From assembly GCA_964641415.1 (NCBI GenBank), contig CAZXMW010000056.1, positions 1-21,501 of the forward strand: a stretch of 21,501 nt of DNA, given 5' to 3'. Under the pieces are notes generated by a model. The model saw only the letters and a list, made by a program, of their open reading frames with translations, had not been told where the DNA came from and did no database searches. The stretch comes from JAHECW01 sp964641415. Its GTDB lineage: Bacteria > Acidobacteriota > Thermoanaerobaculia > Thermoanaerobaculales > Sulfomarinibacteraceae. Positions 6,500 to 13,842 of this stretch are shown one piece after another. Each line of letters opens with the position of its first letter. The first letter of the stretch is position 1. Both the position numbers and the translations under genes were made by a program.

Positions 6500-8698
6500 C
6501 TATTCGGTGCAAGCTCCGAGGTGGCTGGTGAAGAAGTCGCCGACGGCGCCGAATACCTGACGGCGCGACGCGCCGTCATCGAGCCTGTGGTCGAGATTGG
6601 GCATCAGCATCAGATCGAAGCGAACGCCCGACCGCCATGACCGATCGGCGAGTTGCAGGGTGTGCTGGACGTGCACGTTGTCGTCGCTGGTGCCGTGAAT
6701 GACCAGCAGCGGGTCGGCGAGGGCGCCGACCGCCTCGAGCACCGAGCCGGCGGCGTAGCCCTCTGGGTTGTCCTGGGGCGTCGCCATGTAGCGCTCGGTG
6801 TAGATCGAGTCGTACAGGCGCCAGTCGGTCACCGGCGCGATCGCGGCGCCGGCGGCGAAGGTGCCTGGGGAACGGGTCAGCGCATATGCCGCCATATAGC
6901 CGCCGTACGACCAGCCCCAGATCCCGATGTGGTCGGGATCGACCCAGTCCTGGGCCCGCAACCAGGCAACCCCGGCCAGCTGGTCCGGCAGCTGCGCCGA
7001 CCCCAGCGCATGGTCGACGGCGCTCTCGAAGGCACGCCCTCTGGCTGACGCGCCGCGGTTGTCGACGGCGAAGACCACGAAGCCCGCGCCGGCAAGGGCG
7101 TGGTTGAAGAAACCGCTGGTCGACGGCCAGCGATCGAGGACCACCTGTGCTCGCGGTCCGCCATAGACGAAGACCACCACCGGGAAGCGCTGCTCGGCGT
7201 CGAATCCGGGCGGCAGCAGGAGCATGGCGTCGAGGGCAACGCCGTCGTCGGCGGTGACCTGGACGAAGCGGGAGTCGGCGAGGCCGATGGACGGGATCGG
7301 GTGTTCGACCGGCACCTCGGCGGCGCCCGAACCATCGCCGTCGACCACCCTTCGTCGAGGCGGCGTCCCGGCCGACGACGAGGTGACCAGCAGGCGTTGT
7401 GCCGACGACGACAACCGGCCGGTATGGCTGCCCGGCGTGGTGGTCAGCTCGACGGTGGCGCCGGTTGCCAGCTCGATCCGGTACAGGCGCCGCTCGCGGG
7501 GGGTCGGTCGCGCCGCCTGAACCCAGGCGAACCGGCCTGCGGGATCGACCCCGATCAACTCGGTGACGTCCCACGGCCCGGGGGTCAGGTCGATGTCGGC
7601 GCCGTCCGAGCGGAGGCGGTGAAGATGGCGGTGACCCGATCGCGGGCTCAGCCAGAGCAACGATCCGTCGTCGAGGAAGTGAAGCGCTTCCACCGGTTCG
7701 ACCCAGAACCGGTCAGCCTCCTCGACCACCACCGAGCCCGAGGCGACATCGGCCGGATCGAGGCGAACCAGCTCGAGGCGCTCCTGGGCACGATCCAGCT
7801 TCTGGTACCAAAGATCGCCGTCGGGCGTGAAACCGAACCGGGGAATGTACGGTACCGGTCGACCGACGTCGATGTCGATGCGGCGGGCGGGCTCGGGTCC
7901 GTCGCCGAAGGTCACCGCGTGCAGAGACGGTACCGGCGACGGGTCGCCGGGCTTCGGGTAGCGCTGCCCGGTGATCCGGGAATGGGTCGCCATGACGTCC
8001 ACCAGGTGGTGAATCGGGACCGTGCTGTCGTCGAGCCGGAGCCAGGCCAGCTTTGATCCGTCATCGGACCACGCGAAGGCGCGGCCGTCGCGGGCAGCAA
8101 GCTCCTCGGTGTAGACCCAGTCGAAAACGCCGTTGAAAACCGTGTCCGAGCCGTCCTCGGTGACACGAATCTCGCGCTCGGCCTTGACATCGTAGACCCA
8201 CAGGTCGTGACCCCGCACCCAGGCGATGCGTCGACCGTCAGGTGCGAAGACAGCGTGCTCCTCGGGTTCGAAACCGGCGTCGAGCACGGTCGGCTTTCGA
8301 ATCGGAAGATCGACCAGCACGGTGAGGTCATCGCCGGCGATCACGAAGGCCTCGCCGTCCGGTCGCCAGACGAGCCGAGCCAGGTCGGGCGCGCCATGGC
8401 CGCGTTGCGCCCAGATTCGTCGCCACGCCGCAGGGTCGACCAGGGTCCGCCGGTCTCCGCTCGACGGGTCGAACTCGATGAGTGCGGCTGCGCCGTGGGT
8501 CGACTCGTCGATCCAGACCACCGTCTCGTGGCCCGGGCGCCAGACCGGTTCGGGCGCCATGGCCCGACCGTCGGCGCCGCGCCCGAACAGCTCGTCGAGG
8601 CTCGAGCCGAGGTCAGCGGCCGGCGCGCCGGCGGTCACCATCAGGCATCCCGCGACGATCGCGGTGACGGAGAACAGCGGGTGAGCAGTCGCGGTCAT
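6500..8698 (-). CDS. Secreted S9 family peptidase, dipeptidyl-peptidase IV type
   Basis: This 732-residue serine peptidase has a signal peptide (about residues 1-28, ending APA-AD). An N-terminal beta-propeller region of the DPP-IV class spans about 35-470 and an alpha/beta-hydrolase domain covers the rest. The catalytic Ser is at about 597 in GWSYGGY, Asp at about 672 in HGTSDDNVH, and His at about 704 in LDHRLDDG, the usual S9 order. An EE motif (YTEELAAR) in the propeller matches the N-terminal anchoring glutamates of DPP-IV. It should release dipeptides, typically after proline, in the periplasm or outside the cell. GGAGG precedes the ATG by about five bases. It lies 40 bases downstream of the HD remnant on the same strand. 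The tripeptidyl-peptidase alternative cannot be excluded. Confidence 0.94.
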   Translation of the reverse strand: MTATAHPLFSVTAIVAGCLMVTAGAPAADLGSSLDELFGRGADGRAMAPEPVWRPGHETVVWIDESTHGAAALIEFDPSSGDRRTLVDPAAWRRIWAQRGHGAPDLARLVWRPDGEAFVIAGDDLTVLVDLPIRKPTVLDAGFEPEEHAVFAPDGRRIAWVRGHDLWVYDVKAEREIRVTEDGSDTVFNGVFDWVYTEELAARDGRAFAWSDDGSKLAWLRLDDSTVPIHHLVDVMATHSRITGQRYPKPGDPSPVPSLHAVTFGDGPEPARRIDIDVGRPVPYIPRFGFTPDGDLWYQKLDRAQERLELVRLDPADVASGSVVVEEADRFWVEPVEALHFLDDGSLLWLSPRSGHRHLHRLRSDGADIDLTPGPWDVTELIGVDPAGRFAWVQAARPTPRERRLYRIELATGATVELTTTPGSHTGRLSSSAQRLLVTSSSAGTPPRRRVVDGDGSGAAEVPVEHPIPSIGLADSRFVQVTADDGVALDAMLLLPPGFDAEQRFPVVVFVYGGPRAQVVLDRWPSTSGFFNHALAGAGFVVFAVDNRGASARGRAFESAVDHALGSAQLPDQLAGVAWLRAQDWVDPDHIGIWGWSYGGYMAAYALTRSPGTFAAGAAIAPVTDWRLYDSIYTERYMATPQDNPEGYAAGSVLEAVGALADPLLVIHGTSDDNVHVQHTLQLADRSWRSGVRFDLMLMPNLDHRLDDGASRRQVFGAVGDFFTSHLGACTE

Positions 8699-8738
8699 TC
8701 AGGCCTCCATCGCGGCCGGGCGCTGCGGAGAGGATCGC

Positions 8739-9041
8739 TCAGCAGCGGCTCAGGCGATCGACCGCCGCATCGAGCTCGACGACCAGGGGATGGTCCCCGA
8801 GCCGGCGGCGGACGGCGTCCGCCGCGGTCGAGAAGGACCATATCTGGAGCTCCTCGCGGGCGTTGAAGCGGCCCCACACCTCCTCGCGGTCTTCGGTCTC
8901 GGTGAGGTCCTGCTCGAGCGAAAGCAGGTTGTGCAGCATGTCGGCGCCCTTGATGAGGACGGCGTCGGTCGGCATCCTGTCGATGTCCGCGAGCTGCTCC
9001 CTTTTGCGGATCTCCCAGGTCTGCTTCGGTCGGTCAACGAT
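8739..9041 (-). pseudogene. C-terminal remnant of an HD-domain phosphohydrolase
   Basis: The open frame from the ATG at 8975 gives 78 residues, but recognisable homology begins upstream of it. Codons up to about 9041 read VDRPKQTWEIRKREQLADI, then DAVLIKGADMLHNL and WGRFNAREELQIW, ending HPLVVELDAAVDRL. This is the second half of SpoT-like HD-domain phosphohydrolases (the ERK and KxADxxHN helices and the C-terminal helical tail). The first half, with the catalytic HD pair, is absent. The sequence upstream is instead the promoter and start of the divergent secreted-protein gene. No in-frame ATG, GTG or TTG is seen between 8975 and about 9085. I infer a 5' truncation, possibly by the rearrangement that placed the neighbour here. 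A short functional ORF from 8975 is less likely. Confidence 0.65.
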
Positions 9042-9109
9042 CGATCTCCGTCCCCGATTGTACCGCGCGACCCGGCGCCGAGGCGGTACACTGTCTTCGG
9101 GAGGTGACG

Positions 9110-9886
9110 ATGCGTCGAATCCTGGTGTTCGCGATTGTCTCGATGGCGGCGAGCGTGGTCGGCGCCCAGTTCGTGGCGCCGGGCGGCACGGTGCCCGTGG
9201 TCGCCAACCTGCCGGGTCTCAACGGTACGGACTGGCGAACCGACATCAGTGTCATCAACCTGGCCCCGACCCAGACCTCGATCGTGCTCCTGCTCCAGCC
9301 CGAGCTGCAAGACGGAGTTCCCGGCTTCGAGCCGATCGTGACCGACCCGATCAACATTTCCCCCGGCGCCCAGTACAGCGTGCGAAACGTGGTCGGGACG
9401 GTGTTCGGCAAGACCGACACCAAGGGTGGGCTGTCGCTGTTCTCCACCGACGGCGCGCCGCTCGTCATCAGCGCCCGGATCTACACGCTGGGCGACAACG
9501 GAGGCAGCTTCGGTCAGAACGTCGAGGGCCAGCTGGTGGCCGACCAGGCGTGGACGGCCGGCATCGCCCACGACGATTTCTACCGAACCAACATCGGGAT
9601 CTACGTACCGTTCGACCCCGCCACCGGTGACACGGTACGGTTCAACATCCGGGTCTTCGACGACGACGGCGAGCAGGTCGGCAACGGGAACCTGTCGTTC
9701 GACCGGGCCGGCGTCCAGCAGCACAGCCTGTCGGCTTTCGGCGTCGACCGGTTGCTCGGCGGTTTTGTCGAGTTCGACTGCCTCGACCCGTCGGCTGTGT
9801 TCTACGCCTACGCATCGCGCGTCGACCAGGTCACCGGAGACGCGGTCTTCCGCCAGGCGCGGGGTCGGCAGAGCGATCTGCCCTGA
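9110..9886 (+). CDS. Secreted beta-rich protein with two internal half-repeats
   Basis: This 258-residue protein has a signal peptide (cleavage near VGA-QF, residue 19). The rest is rich in alternating beta-strand patterns. Two halves look related: around residues 41-62 (TDWRTDISVINLAPTQTSIV) and around 162-185 (YRTNIGIYVPFDPATGDTV), each starting with an aromatic-R-T-x-I motif. I do not recognise a named family and assign no function. ATG 9110 is chosen over the GTG at 9104 because GGGAGGTG lies directly upstream and overlaps that GTG. A TACACT at 9087-9092 could be its -10. The 3' end overlaps the cysteine synthase gene on the other strand. Confidence 0.8.
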   Translation: MRRILVFAIVSMAASVVGAQFVAPGGTVPVVANLPGLNGTDWRTDISVINLAPTQTSIVLLLQPELQDGVPGFEPIVTDPINISPGAQYSVRNVVGTVFGKTDTKGGLSLFSTDGAPLVISARIYTLGDNGGSFGQNVEGQLVADQAWTAGIAHDDFYRTNIGIYVPFDPATGDTVRFNIRVFDDDGEQVGNGNLSFDRAGVQQHSLSAFGVDRLLGGFVEFDCLDPSAVFYAYASRVDQVTGDAVFRQARGRQSDLP

Positions 9887-10886
9887 CCCGACCCTGCCGG
9901 TCGGATTCTAGATGGCCGCGGGCGCGCATCCAGTCGTCGTTGAAGATCGTGCTCAGGTAGCGGAATCCCGAGTCCGGAAACAACGTGACGATGCGGGCCG
10001 GCGCGTCGAGTCTCTCGGCCAACCTGCGGACCGCCCACAACGCGGCGCCGCTCGAACCGCCGGCGAAGATGCCCTCGGTGCGGGCCAGCTCGCGGGTCGT
10101 GACAAACGCCTCCCGGTCGGAGATACGGAACATGTCGTCGATGAGCTCGAACTCCGGACAGCCGATGATCTCCTCGTCGCCCAGCCCCTCGATGGCGTAG
10201 CGACCCGGCTCGACCAGCACTCCGCGGTGGAAGTGGTCGTAGAACACCGAGCCCTCCGGGTCGACAGCGATGACCTTGATCGACGGGTCGCGTTCCTTGA
10301 GAAACCGGGCGACGCCGCAGATCGTGCCGCCGGTACCGATGCCGGCCACAAGGTAGTCGATGTCCCGGGCCATCTGGCGCCAGATCTCGGGACCCGTGGT
10401 CCGGTAGTGCGCCTCGGAGTTCTCGCGGTTGTTGTGCTGGTCCGGAAAGTAGGCTGACGGCCTTTCGGCGGCGAGCCGGCGCGCCGTCTGGTTGTAGCTC
10501 GCCGGGTCCTCGGGCGGCAGATCGCCGTCGACCAGCACCAGATCGACTCCCATGGCCCGAAGCCCGTCGAGCTTCTCCTTCGAGGTCTGGCTGCGCACCA
10601 CCATGGTGCACTCGAGGTTCTCCATGACCGCCATCAGCGCGAGGCCCATGGCGGTGTTGCCGGAGGAGTTCTCGATCACCGTGTCACCCGCGTGCAGCCG
10701 GCCGTCGGCGAGCGCCTTGTCGATCATGTAGCGGGCGATCCGGTCCTTGATGCTGCCCATGGGGTTCATGTACTCGATCTTGGCGAAGACCTCGCAGCCG
10801 AGCCCGTCTACCGACCGGTGAAGACGGACCAGAGGCGTCCAGCCGATGGCGTCGGACAGGCGCTCGTAGACGCGGAGCTCGTTCAT
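9831..10886 (-). CDS. PLP-dependent cysteine synthase / cystathionine beta-synthase family enzyme
   Basis: This 351-residue fold-type II PLP enzyme has active-site Lys48 in NPMGSIKDR, a substrate loop SSGNTAMG (about 74-81), the phosphate-binding GTGGT loop, VDPEGS, and a terminal GGSSGAA motif. It makes cysteine or cystathionine from an activated serine or serine plus a thiol. DPEGS and the overall layout are closer to cystathionine beta-synthase cores than to classical CysK, but substrate cannot be decided. No CBS regulatory domains are present. The usual core ends near NDDWMRARG; about 25 extra residues are read antisense through the end of the neighbouring gene. The ATG at 10886 lies eight bases after TATACT, so a leaderless or near-leaderless mRNA is likely. 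Confidence 0.9.
   Translation of the reverse strand: MNELRVYERLSDAIGWTPLVRLHRSVDGLGCEVFAKIEYMNPMGSIKDRIARYMIDKALADGRLHAGDTVIENSSGNTAMGLALMAVMENLECTMVVRSQTSKEKLDGLRAMGVDLVLVDGDLPPEDPASYNQTARRLAAERPSAYFPDQHNNRENSEAHYRTTGPEIWRQMARDIDYLVAGIGTGGTICGVARFLKERDPSIKVIAVDPEGSVFYDHFHRGVLVEPGRYAIEGLGDEEIIGCPEFELIDDMFRISDREAFVTTRELARTEGIFAGGSSGAALWAVRRLAERLDAPARIVTLFPDSGFRYLSTIFNDDWMRARGHLESDRQGRVRADRSADPAPGGRPRLR
9888..9904. terminator. Short hairpin just after the secreted-protein gene
   Basis: CCGACC (9888-9893) pairs with GGTCGG (9899-9904) over a five-base loop, directly after the plus-strand stop at 9884-9886. No T-run follows, and the hairpin lies within the synthase reading frame on the other strand. 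Terminator activity is only a suggestion. Confidence 0.3.
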
Positions 10887-10894
10887 CGATCGAG

Positions 10895-10900
10895 AGTATA
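10895..10900 (-). promoter_or_regulatory. Predicted -10 (TATACT) of the cysteine synthase gene
   Basis: TATACT on the minus strand is followed by eight bases and then the ATG. There is no Shine-Dalgarno room if transcription starts about seven bases downstream. It lies in the 102-base divergent region shared with the glycosyltransferase gene. Confidence 0.5.
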
Positions 10901-10961
10901 GTCGCTGCTCGCGCCGTCGGGTGTGCCGTTCGTGTGGCGTTTCCGAGGCGGGTCGCTGTGG

Positions 10962-10967
10962 TAGGGT
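10962..10967 (+). promoter_or_regulatory. Predicted extended -10 (TGG-TAGGGT) of the glycosyltransferase gene
   Basis: TAGGGT preceded by TGG resembles an extended -10. The start codon lies 21 bases further on, and no clear Shine-Dalgarno sequence is seen before the ATG at 10989. Confidence 0.35.
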
Positions 10968-10988
10968 GAACCTCCGAACGATGTCGCC

Positions 10989-11936
10989 ATGAAGCTCGTC
11001 ATTCAGATTCCGGCCTGGAACGAGGAGGCGCACCTGCTCGAGACCATCGCCGACCTGCCTCGCGAGGTCGACGGGTTCGACGGGGTCGAGATTCTCGTCA
11101 TCGACGACGGCTCCGACGACGGCACCGCCGGCGTTGCGCACCGAGCCGGCGCTCAGGTCGTTCGGCTGCCGGTCCACAGGGGGCTCGCGGTCGCCTTCGG
11201 CGCCGGGCTCGACGCGGCCCTCGAACACGGCGCCGACGTCATCGTCAACACCGACGCCGACAACCAGTACGACGCCCGCGACATCCCGGCGCTGGTCGCT
11301 CCGATCCTCGACGGCGAGGCGCAGATGGTCATCGGCGACCGTCAGATCCAGACCATCCGGCGCTTCTCGGCGACCAAGAAGATGCTGCAGCGGCTTGGCT
11401 CGTGGGTGGTCCGCAGGCTGTCTCACACCGAGGTCGCCGATGCGACCTCGGGGTTTCGCGCGATCAGCCGCTCCGCGGCCCTCAAGCTGCACGTCTTCAC
11501 CCGCTTCACCTACACCCTGGAGACCATCCTCCAAGCCGGCGAGGCCGGTCTCCGAGTGGCCTCGGTCCCGGTCCGGACCCGGGCCGAGGAGACCCGGCCG
11601 TCGCGTCTGTTCCGCAGCAACATTGGCTACATCGTTCGTTCCCTCGAGGCTCTCGCCCGGATTGTCGTTTTGTACAACCCGCTGCGCATCTTCCTCCGGG
11701 TCGGTGCGGTGCCCGTGGTTCTCGGACTCGTCCTGCTCGCCCGGTTTCTCTACTTCTACCTCACCGGTGACTCACCCGGCGGTCACATCCAGTCGTTGAT
11801 CCTGTCCGTGATCCTGATCACGGTCGGGGTCCAGGTCTGGGTGGTCGGTGTCGTCGCGGACCTCATTGCCGTCAACCGGCGTCTGCTCGAGGAGGCGGTC
11901 GAGCGGCAACGCGAGGGCCGCGGGCGTGGCGGCTGA
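10989..11936 (+). CDS. Family 2 glycosyltransferase with C-terminal membrane segments
   Basis: This 315-residue enzyme opens with a GT2 nucleotide-sugar fold: IPAWNEEAHL (8-17), VIDDGSDDGT (38-46) and the metal-binding NTDADNQYD (87-95). ADATSGFRAISR (about 150-161) is typical of polyprenyl-phosphate sugar transferases. Two hydrophobic segments follow (about 236-258 and 268-293) and then a basic tail. It most likely loads a sugar on undecaprenyl phosphate at the inner membrane face. The next gene, 21 bases downstream, is a flippase-like protein, which fits a lipid-linked sugar pathway. The sugar donor cannot be inferred. Confidence 0.9.
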   Translation: MKLVIQIPAWNEEAHLLETIADLPREVDGFDGVEILVIDDGSDDGTAGVAHRAGAQVVRLPVHRGLAVAFGAGLDAALEHGADVIVNTDADNQYDARDIPALVAPILDGEAQMVIGDRQIQTIRRFSATKKMLQRLGSWVVRRLSHTEVADATSGFRAISRSAALKLHVFTRFTYTLETILQAGEAGLRVASVPVRTRAEETRPSRLFRSNIGYIVRSLEALARIVVLYNPLRIFLRVGAVPVVLGLVLLARFLYFYLTGDSPGGHIQSLILSVILITVGVQVWVVGVVADLIAVNRRLLEEAVERQREGRGRGG

Positions 11937-11957
11937 AGCGGCCCGGCCCGCCTGCGG

Positions 11958-12926
11958 ATGACGACGCCCGTTGGAGTCTCTCGGTCCGGCCGCGGCCGGC
12001 GCGTGCTCGCCGCGGTTGTGGCCGCTGCGCTGGTCGGGGTGGTGCTCTACCTGGCACGGCCGGCCACTGTCTGGCATCTGTTGAGCACCACCGACCCACG
12101 CTGGCTGGCCGCCGCGGCCGGGGCGTCGGCCGGCGCCGTTGCCATGCGCGCCGCCCGCCTGGTCGTGCTGCTGCGACCCGGCGAGCTCGCCTTCCGCCGT
12201 GCCCTGCTGGTCGCACCCGCCGGCCAGGCCGCGGCGCTGTTCGCGCCGGCCCGGCTCGGCGAGCTCGCCCTGCCCTGGCTGCTCGGCCGGACCACGGGGC
12301 GAGATTTCTCGTCTGGTGTCGGCACCCTGGTTGCGGTCCGGACGCTCGACGTCGCGACCCTGGCGCTGTGGGCTGGAGGCGCCACGTTGGTCACATGGGG
12401 CCTCGATGAGCCGCTGGCGCTGACTGCGGCCGCCGCATTGCTCGCGGTGCCGGCGGCGGTGCCGATCATGCTCGGCTGGGGTGACCGACTGGCCGGGCGC
12501 TGCATCGCCCCCCGGGGCCGGGTCGGCCGTCGCTGGGCCCGCCGGGTCCGTCGGCTGGTGGCTTCGATCGCCGAGCTTCGGGCTCGGCCGCGGCGTCTGG
12601 CGGCGGCGGTTGCCGCGTCGGTGGCCATGTGGGGCTGTCTGTGGCTGATGTCAGGGCTTCTGCTCACCGCCATGGGCTTCCGGTGGCCCGTGACCCACGT
12701 GGTGGCGGGCGCCTCGACGGCCTCGCTCGGCAACCTGATCCCGATCACCGTGGTCGGCAATGTCGGCACCGTCGAAGCGGCCTGGACGGCCGCCTTCGCG
12801 CTGCTCGGCGTGCCGGTCGACATCGCGGCCGCAACCGGGCTGGCGTGTCACCTCTGGTCGCTGGTCCTGGTCGGTCTCTACGGCGCTTCGGCTTGGCTTG
12901 CGCTATCGCGAACGCGGCTCGTCTGA
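11958..12926 (+). CDS. Lysylphosphatidylglycerol synthase TM-region / flippase-like membrane protein
   Basis: This 322-residue polytopic protein belongs to the UPF0104/LPG_synthase_TM family. It has about seven membrane segments, an early RAARLVVLL helix, the family's P-A-R-L-GE segment (FAPARLGELALPWLLG, about residues 95-110), and the C-terminal region with GNLIPITVVGNVGTVEAAW (about 260-278). Members pair with GT2 enzymes and are thought to act on lipid-linked sugars or lipids at the membrane. That matches the adjacent glycosyltransferase. The 3' end overlaps the mazG gene on the opposite strand by 24 bases. Confidence 0.83.
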   Translation: MTTPVGVSRSGRGRRVLAAVVAAALVGVVLYLARPATVWHLLSTTDPRWLAAAAGASAGAVAMRAARLVVLLRPGELAFRRALLVAPAGQAAALFAPARLGELALPWLLGRTTGRDFSSGVGTLVAVRTLDVATLALWAGGATLVTWGLDEPLALTAAAALLAVPAAVPIMLGWGDRLAGRCIAPRGRVGRRWARRVRRLVASIAELRARPRRLAAAVAASVAMWGCLWLMSGLLLTAMGFRWPVTHVVAGASTASLGNLIPITVVGNVGTVEAAWTAAFALLGVPVDIAAATGLACHLWSLVLVGLYGASAWLALSRTRLV

Positions 12927-13712
12927 CGGGCGCCCCTCGAGCCGTTTCGCCTCCTCCCAGAGCGCATCCTGCTCGGTCAGGCCGAGCTGACGCAGACTGG
13001 CGCCGCGGGCGGCGGCCAGGGCTTCCATGCACTCGAAACGGCGCCGAAACGACGTGTTGGAACGCTGCAGCGCGGTCTCCGGCTCGACTCCGAGGTGGCG
13101 TGCGAGGTTGGCCATGACGAAGAGGACGTCGCCCATCTCGGCGCGGGTCTGGTCCGACGGGCCGCCGTCATTGAGCTCGTCCTCGAGCTCGGCCATTTCC
13201 TCCCGCATCGTGGTCATGACGTCGGCCGGCCGGCGCCAGTCGAAACCGACAGCGGCCGCCTTTTCGGTCATCCTGAACGCCTTGAGCAGTGCGGGCAGCG
13301 CTGCCGGCACGCCGTCAAGCACCGACCTCGCGGGCCCGCCGGAGCGCTCGTCGCGCTTGATGTCCTCCCAGTTGCGCACCACCTCGGCGGCATCCGCCAC
13401 CTCGCGGTCGGAAAAGACGTGGGGGTGGCGACGGACCATCTTGTCGGCGATCCCGCGGCACACGTCGTCGAGGTCGAACCAGCCGTTTTCCCGGCCGATG
13501 CGGGCCATGAACACGATCTGCAGCAGCAGGTCGCCGAGCTCCTCGCAGAGGGAATCCGGATCGCCGGCGGCCACCGCCTCGGCGACCTCGTATGCCTCTT
13601 CGAGCAGGTAGGGCGCGAGGCTCTCGAGGGTCTGCTCGCGATCCCACGGGCAGCCGCCCGGGTCGCGCAGGCGATCCATGATGTTACGCAATCGATCCAG
13701 AGCCTCGGACAT
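12903..13712 (-). CDS. mazG: Nucleoside triphosphate pyrophosphohydrolase MazG
   Basis: This 269-residue protein has two tandem MazG domains, the same layout and length as Escherichia coli MazG. The N-terminal domain has GGCPWDREQTLESLAPYLLE, EEAYEV and CEELGDLLLQ. The second domain has EEMAELEDEL and AEMGDVLFVMANLARH. The EExxE/ExxD acidic clusters bind magnesium. It hydrolyses NTPs to NMP plus pyrophosphate and is linked to removal of aberrant nucleotides and lowering of ppGpp responses. The start at 13712 (MSEALDRL) is preferred to the ATG at 13721, because the latter overlaps a TACAAT -10. With that -10, transcription would begin at about 13712. A hexamer array lies just upstream. Confidence 0.95.
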   Translation of the reverse strand: MSEALDRLRNIMDRLRDPGGCPWDREQTLESLAPYLLEEAYEVAEAVAAGDPDSLCEELGDLLLQIVFMARIGRENGWFDLDDVCRGIADKMVRRHPHVFSDREVADAAEVVRNWEDIKRDERSGGPARSVLDGVPAALPALLKAFRMTEKAAAVGFDWRRPADVMTTMREEMAELEDELNDGGPSDQTRAEMGDVLFVMANLARHLGVEPETALQRSNTSFRRRFECMEALAAARGASLRQLGLTEQDALWEEAKRLEGRPSDEPRSR

Positions 13713-13719
13713 GCCGGGC

Positions 13720-13725
13720 ATTGTA
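13720..13725 (-). promoter_or_regulatory. Predicted -10 (TACAAT) of mazG
   Basis: TACAAT on the minus strand is followed by seven bases and then the preferred ATG at 13712. A weak -35 candidate (ATGAAC, three of six consensus bases) lies 17 bases upstream. The hexamer array starts 24 bases upstream of the -10. Confidence 0.5.
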
Positions 13726-13749
13726 CCCGTGTCGGTGTCCGCGTTCATG

Positions 13750-13827
13750 TCCGAAACCGAAACCGAATCCGATTCAGACTCCGGCTCCGACTCCGAGTCC
13801 GACTCCGATCCCGAGTCCGATTCTGAC
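13750..13827 (-). repeat. Second hexanucleotide array, 13 units with NNCGGA core
   Basis: Thirteen in-phase hexamers, read on the minus strand as NNCGGA (TCGGAG, TCGGAC, TCGGAT and variants), lie between mazG and the P-domain protein gene. Degenerate units (CGCGGA, CACCGA) continue towards the mazG promoter. The CGGA core and six-base period match the array at 636-845. In both cases the GG-bearing strand is the sense strand of the gene just downstream. Translated, it gives SESDSD or TETESD strings, which I take as non-coding. Confidence 0.85.
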
Positions 13828-13842
13828 GTCAACCCTGACTGT

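Noticed and set aside
9104..9886. GTG at 9104 as start of the secreted protein
   Set aside because: It lies inside the GGGAGGTG ribosome binding site; the ATG at 9110 has proper spacing.
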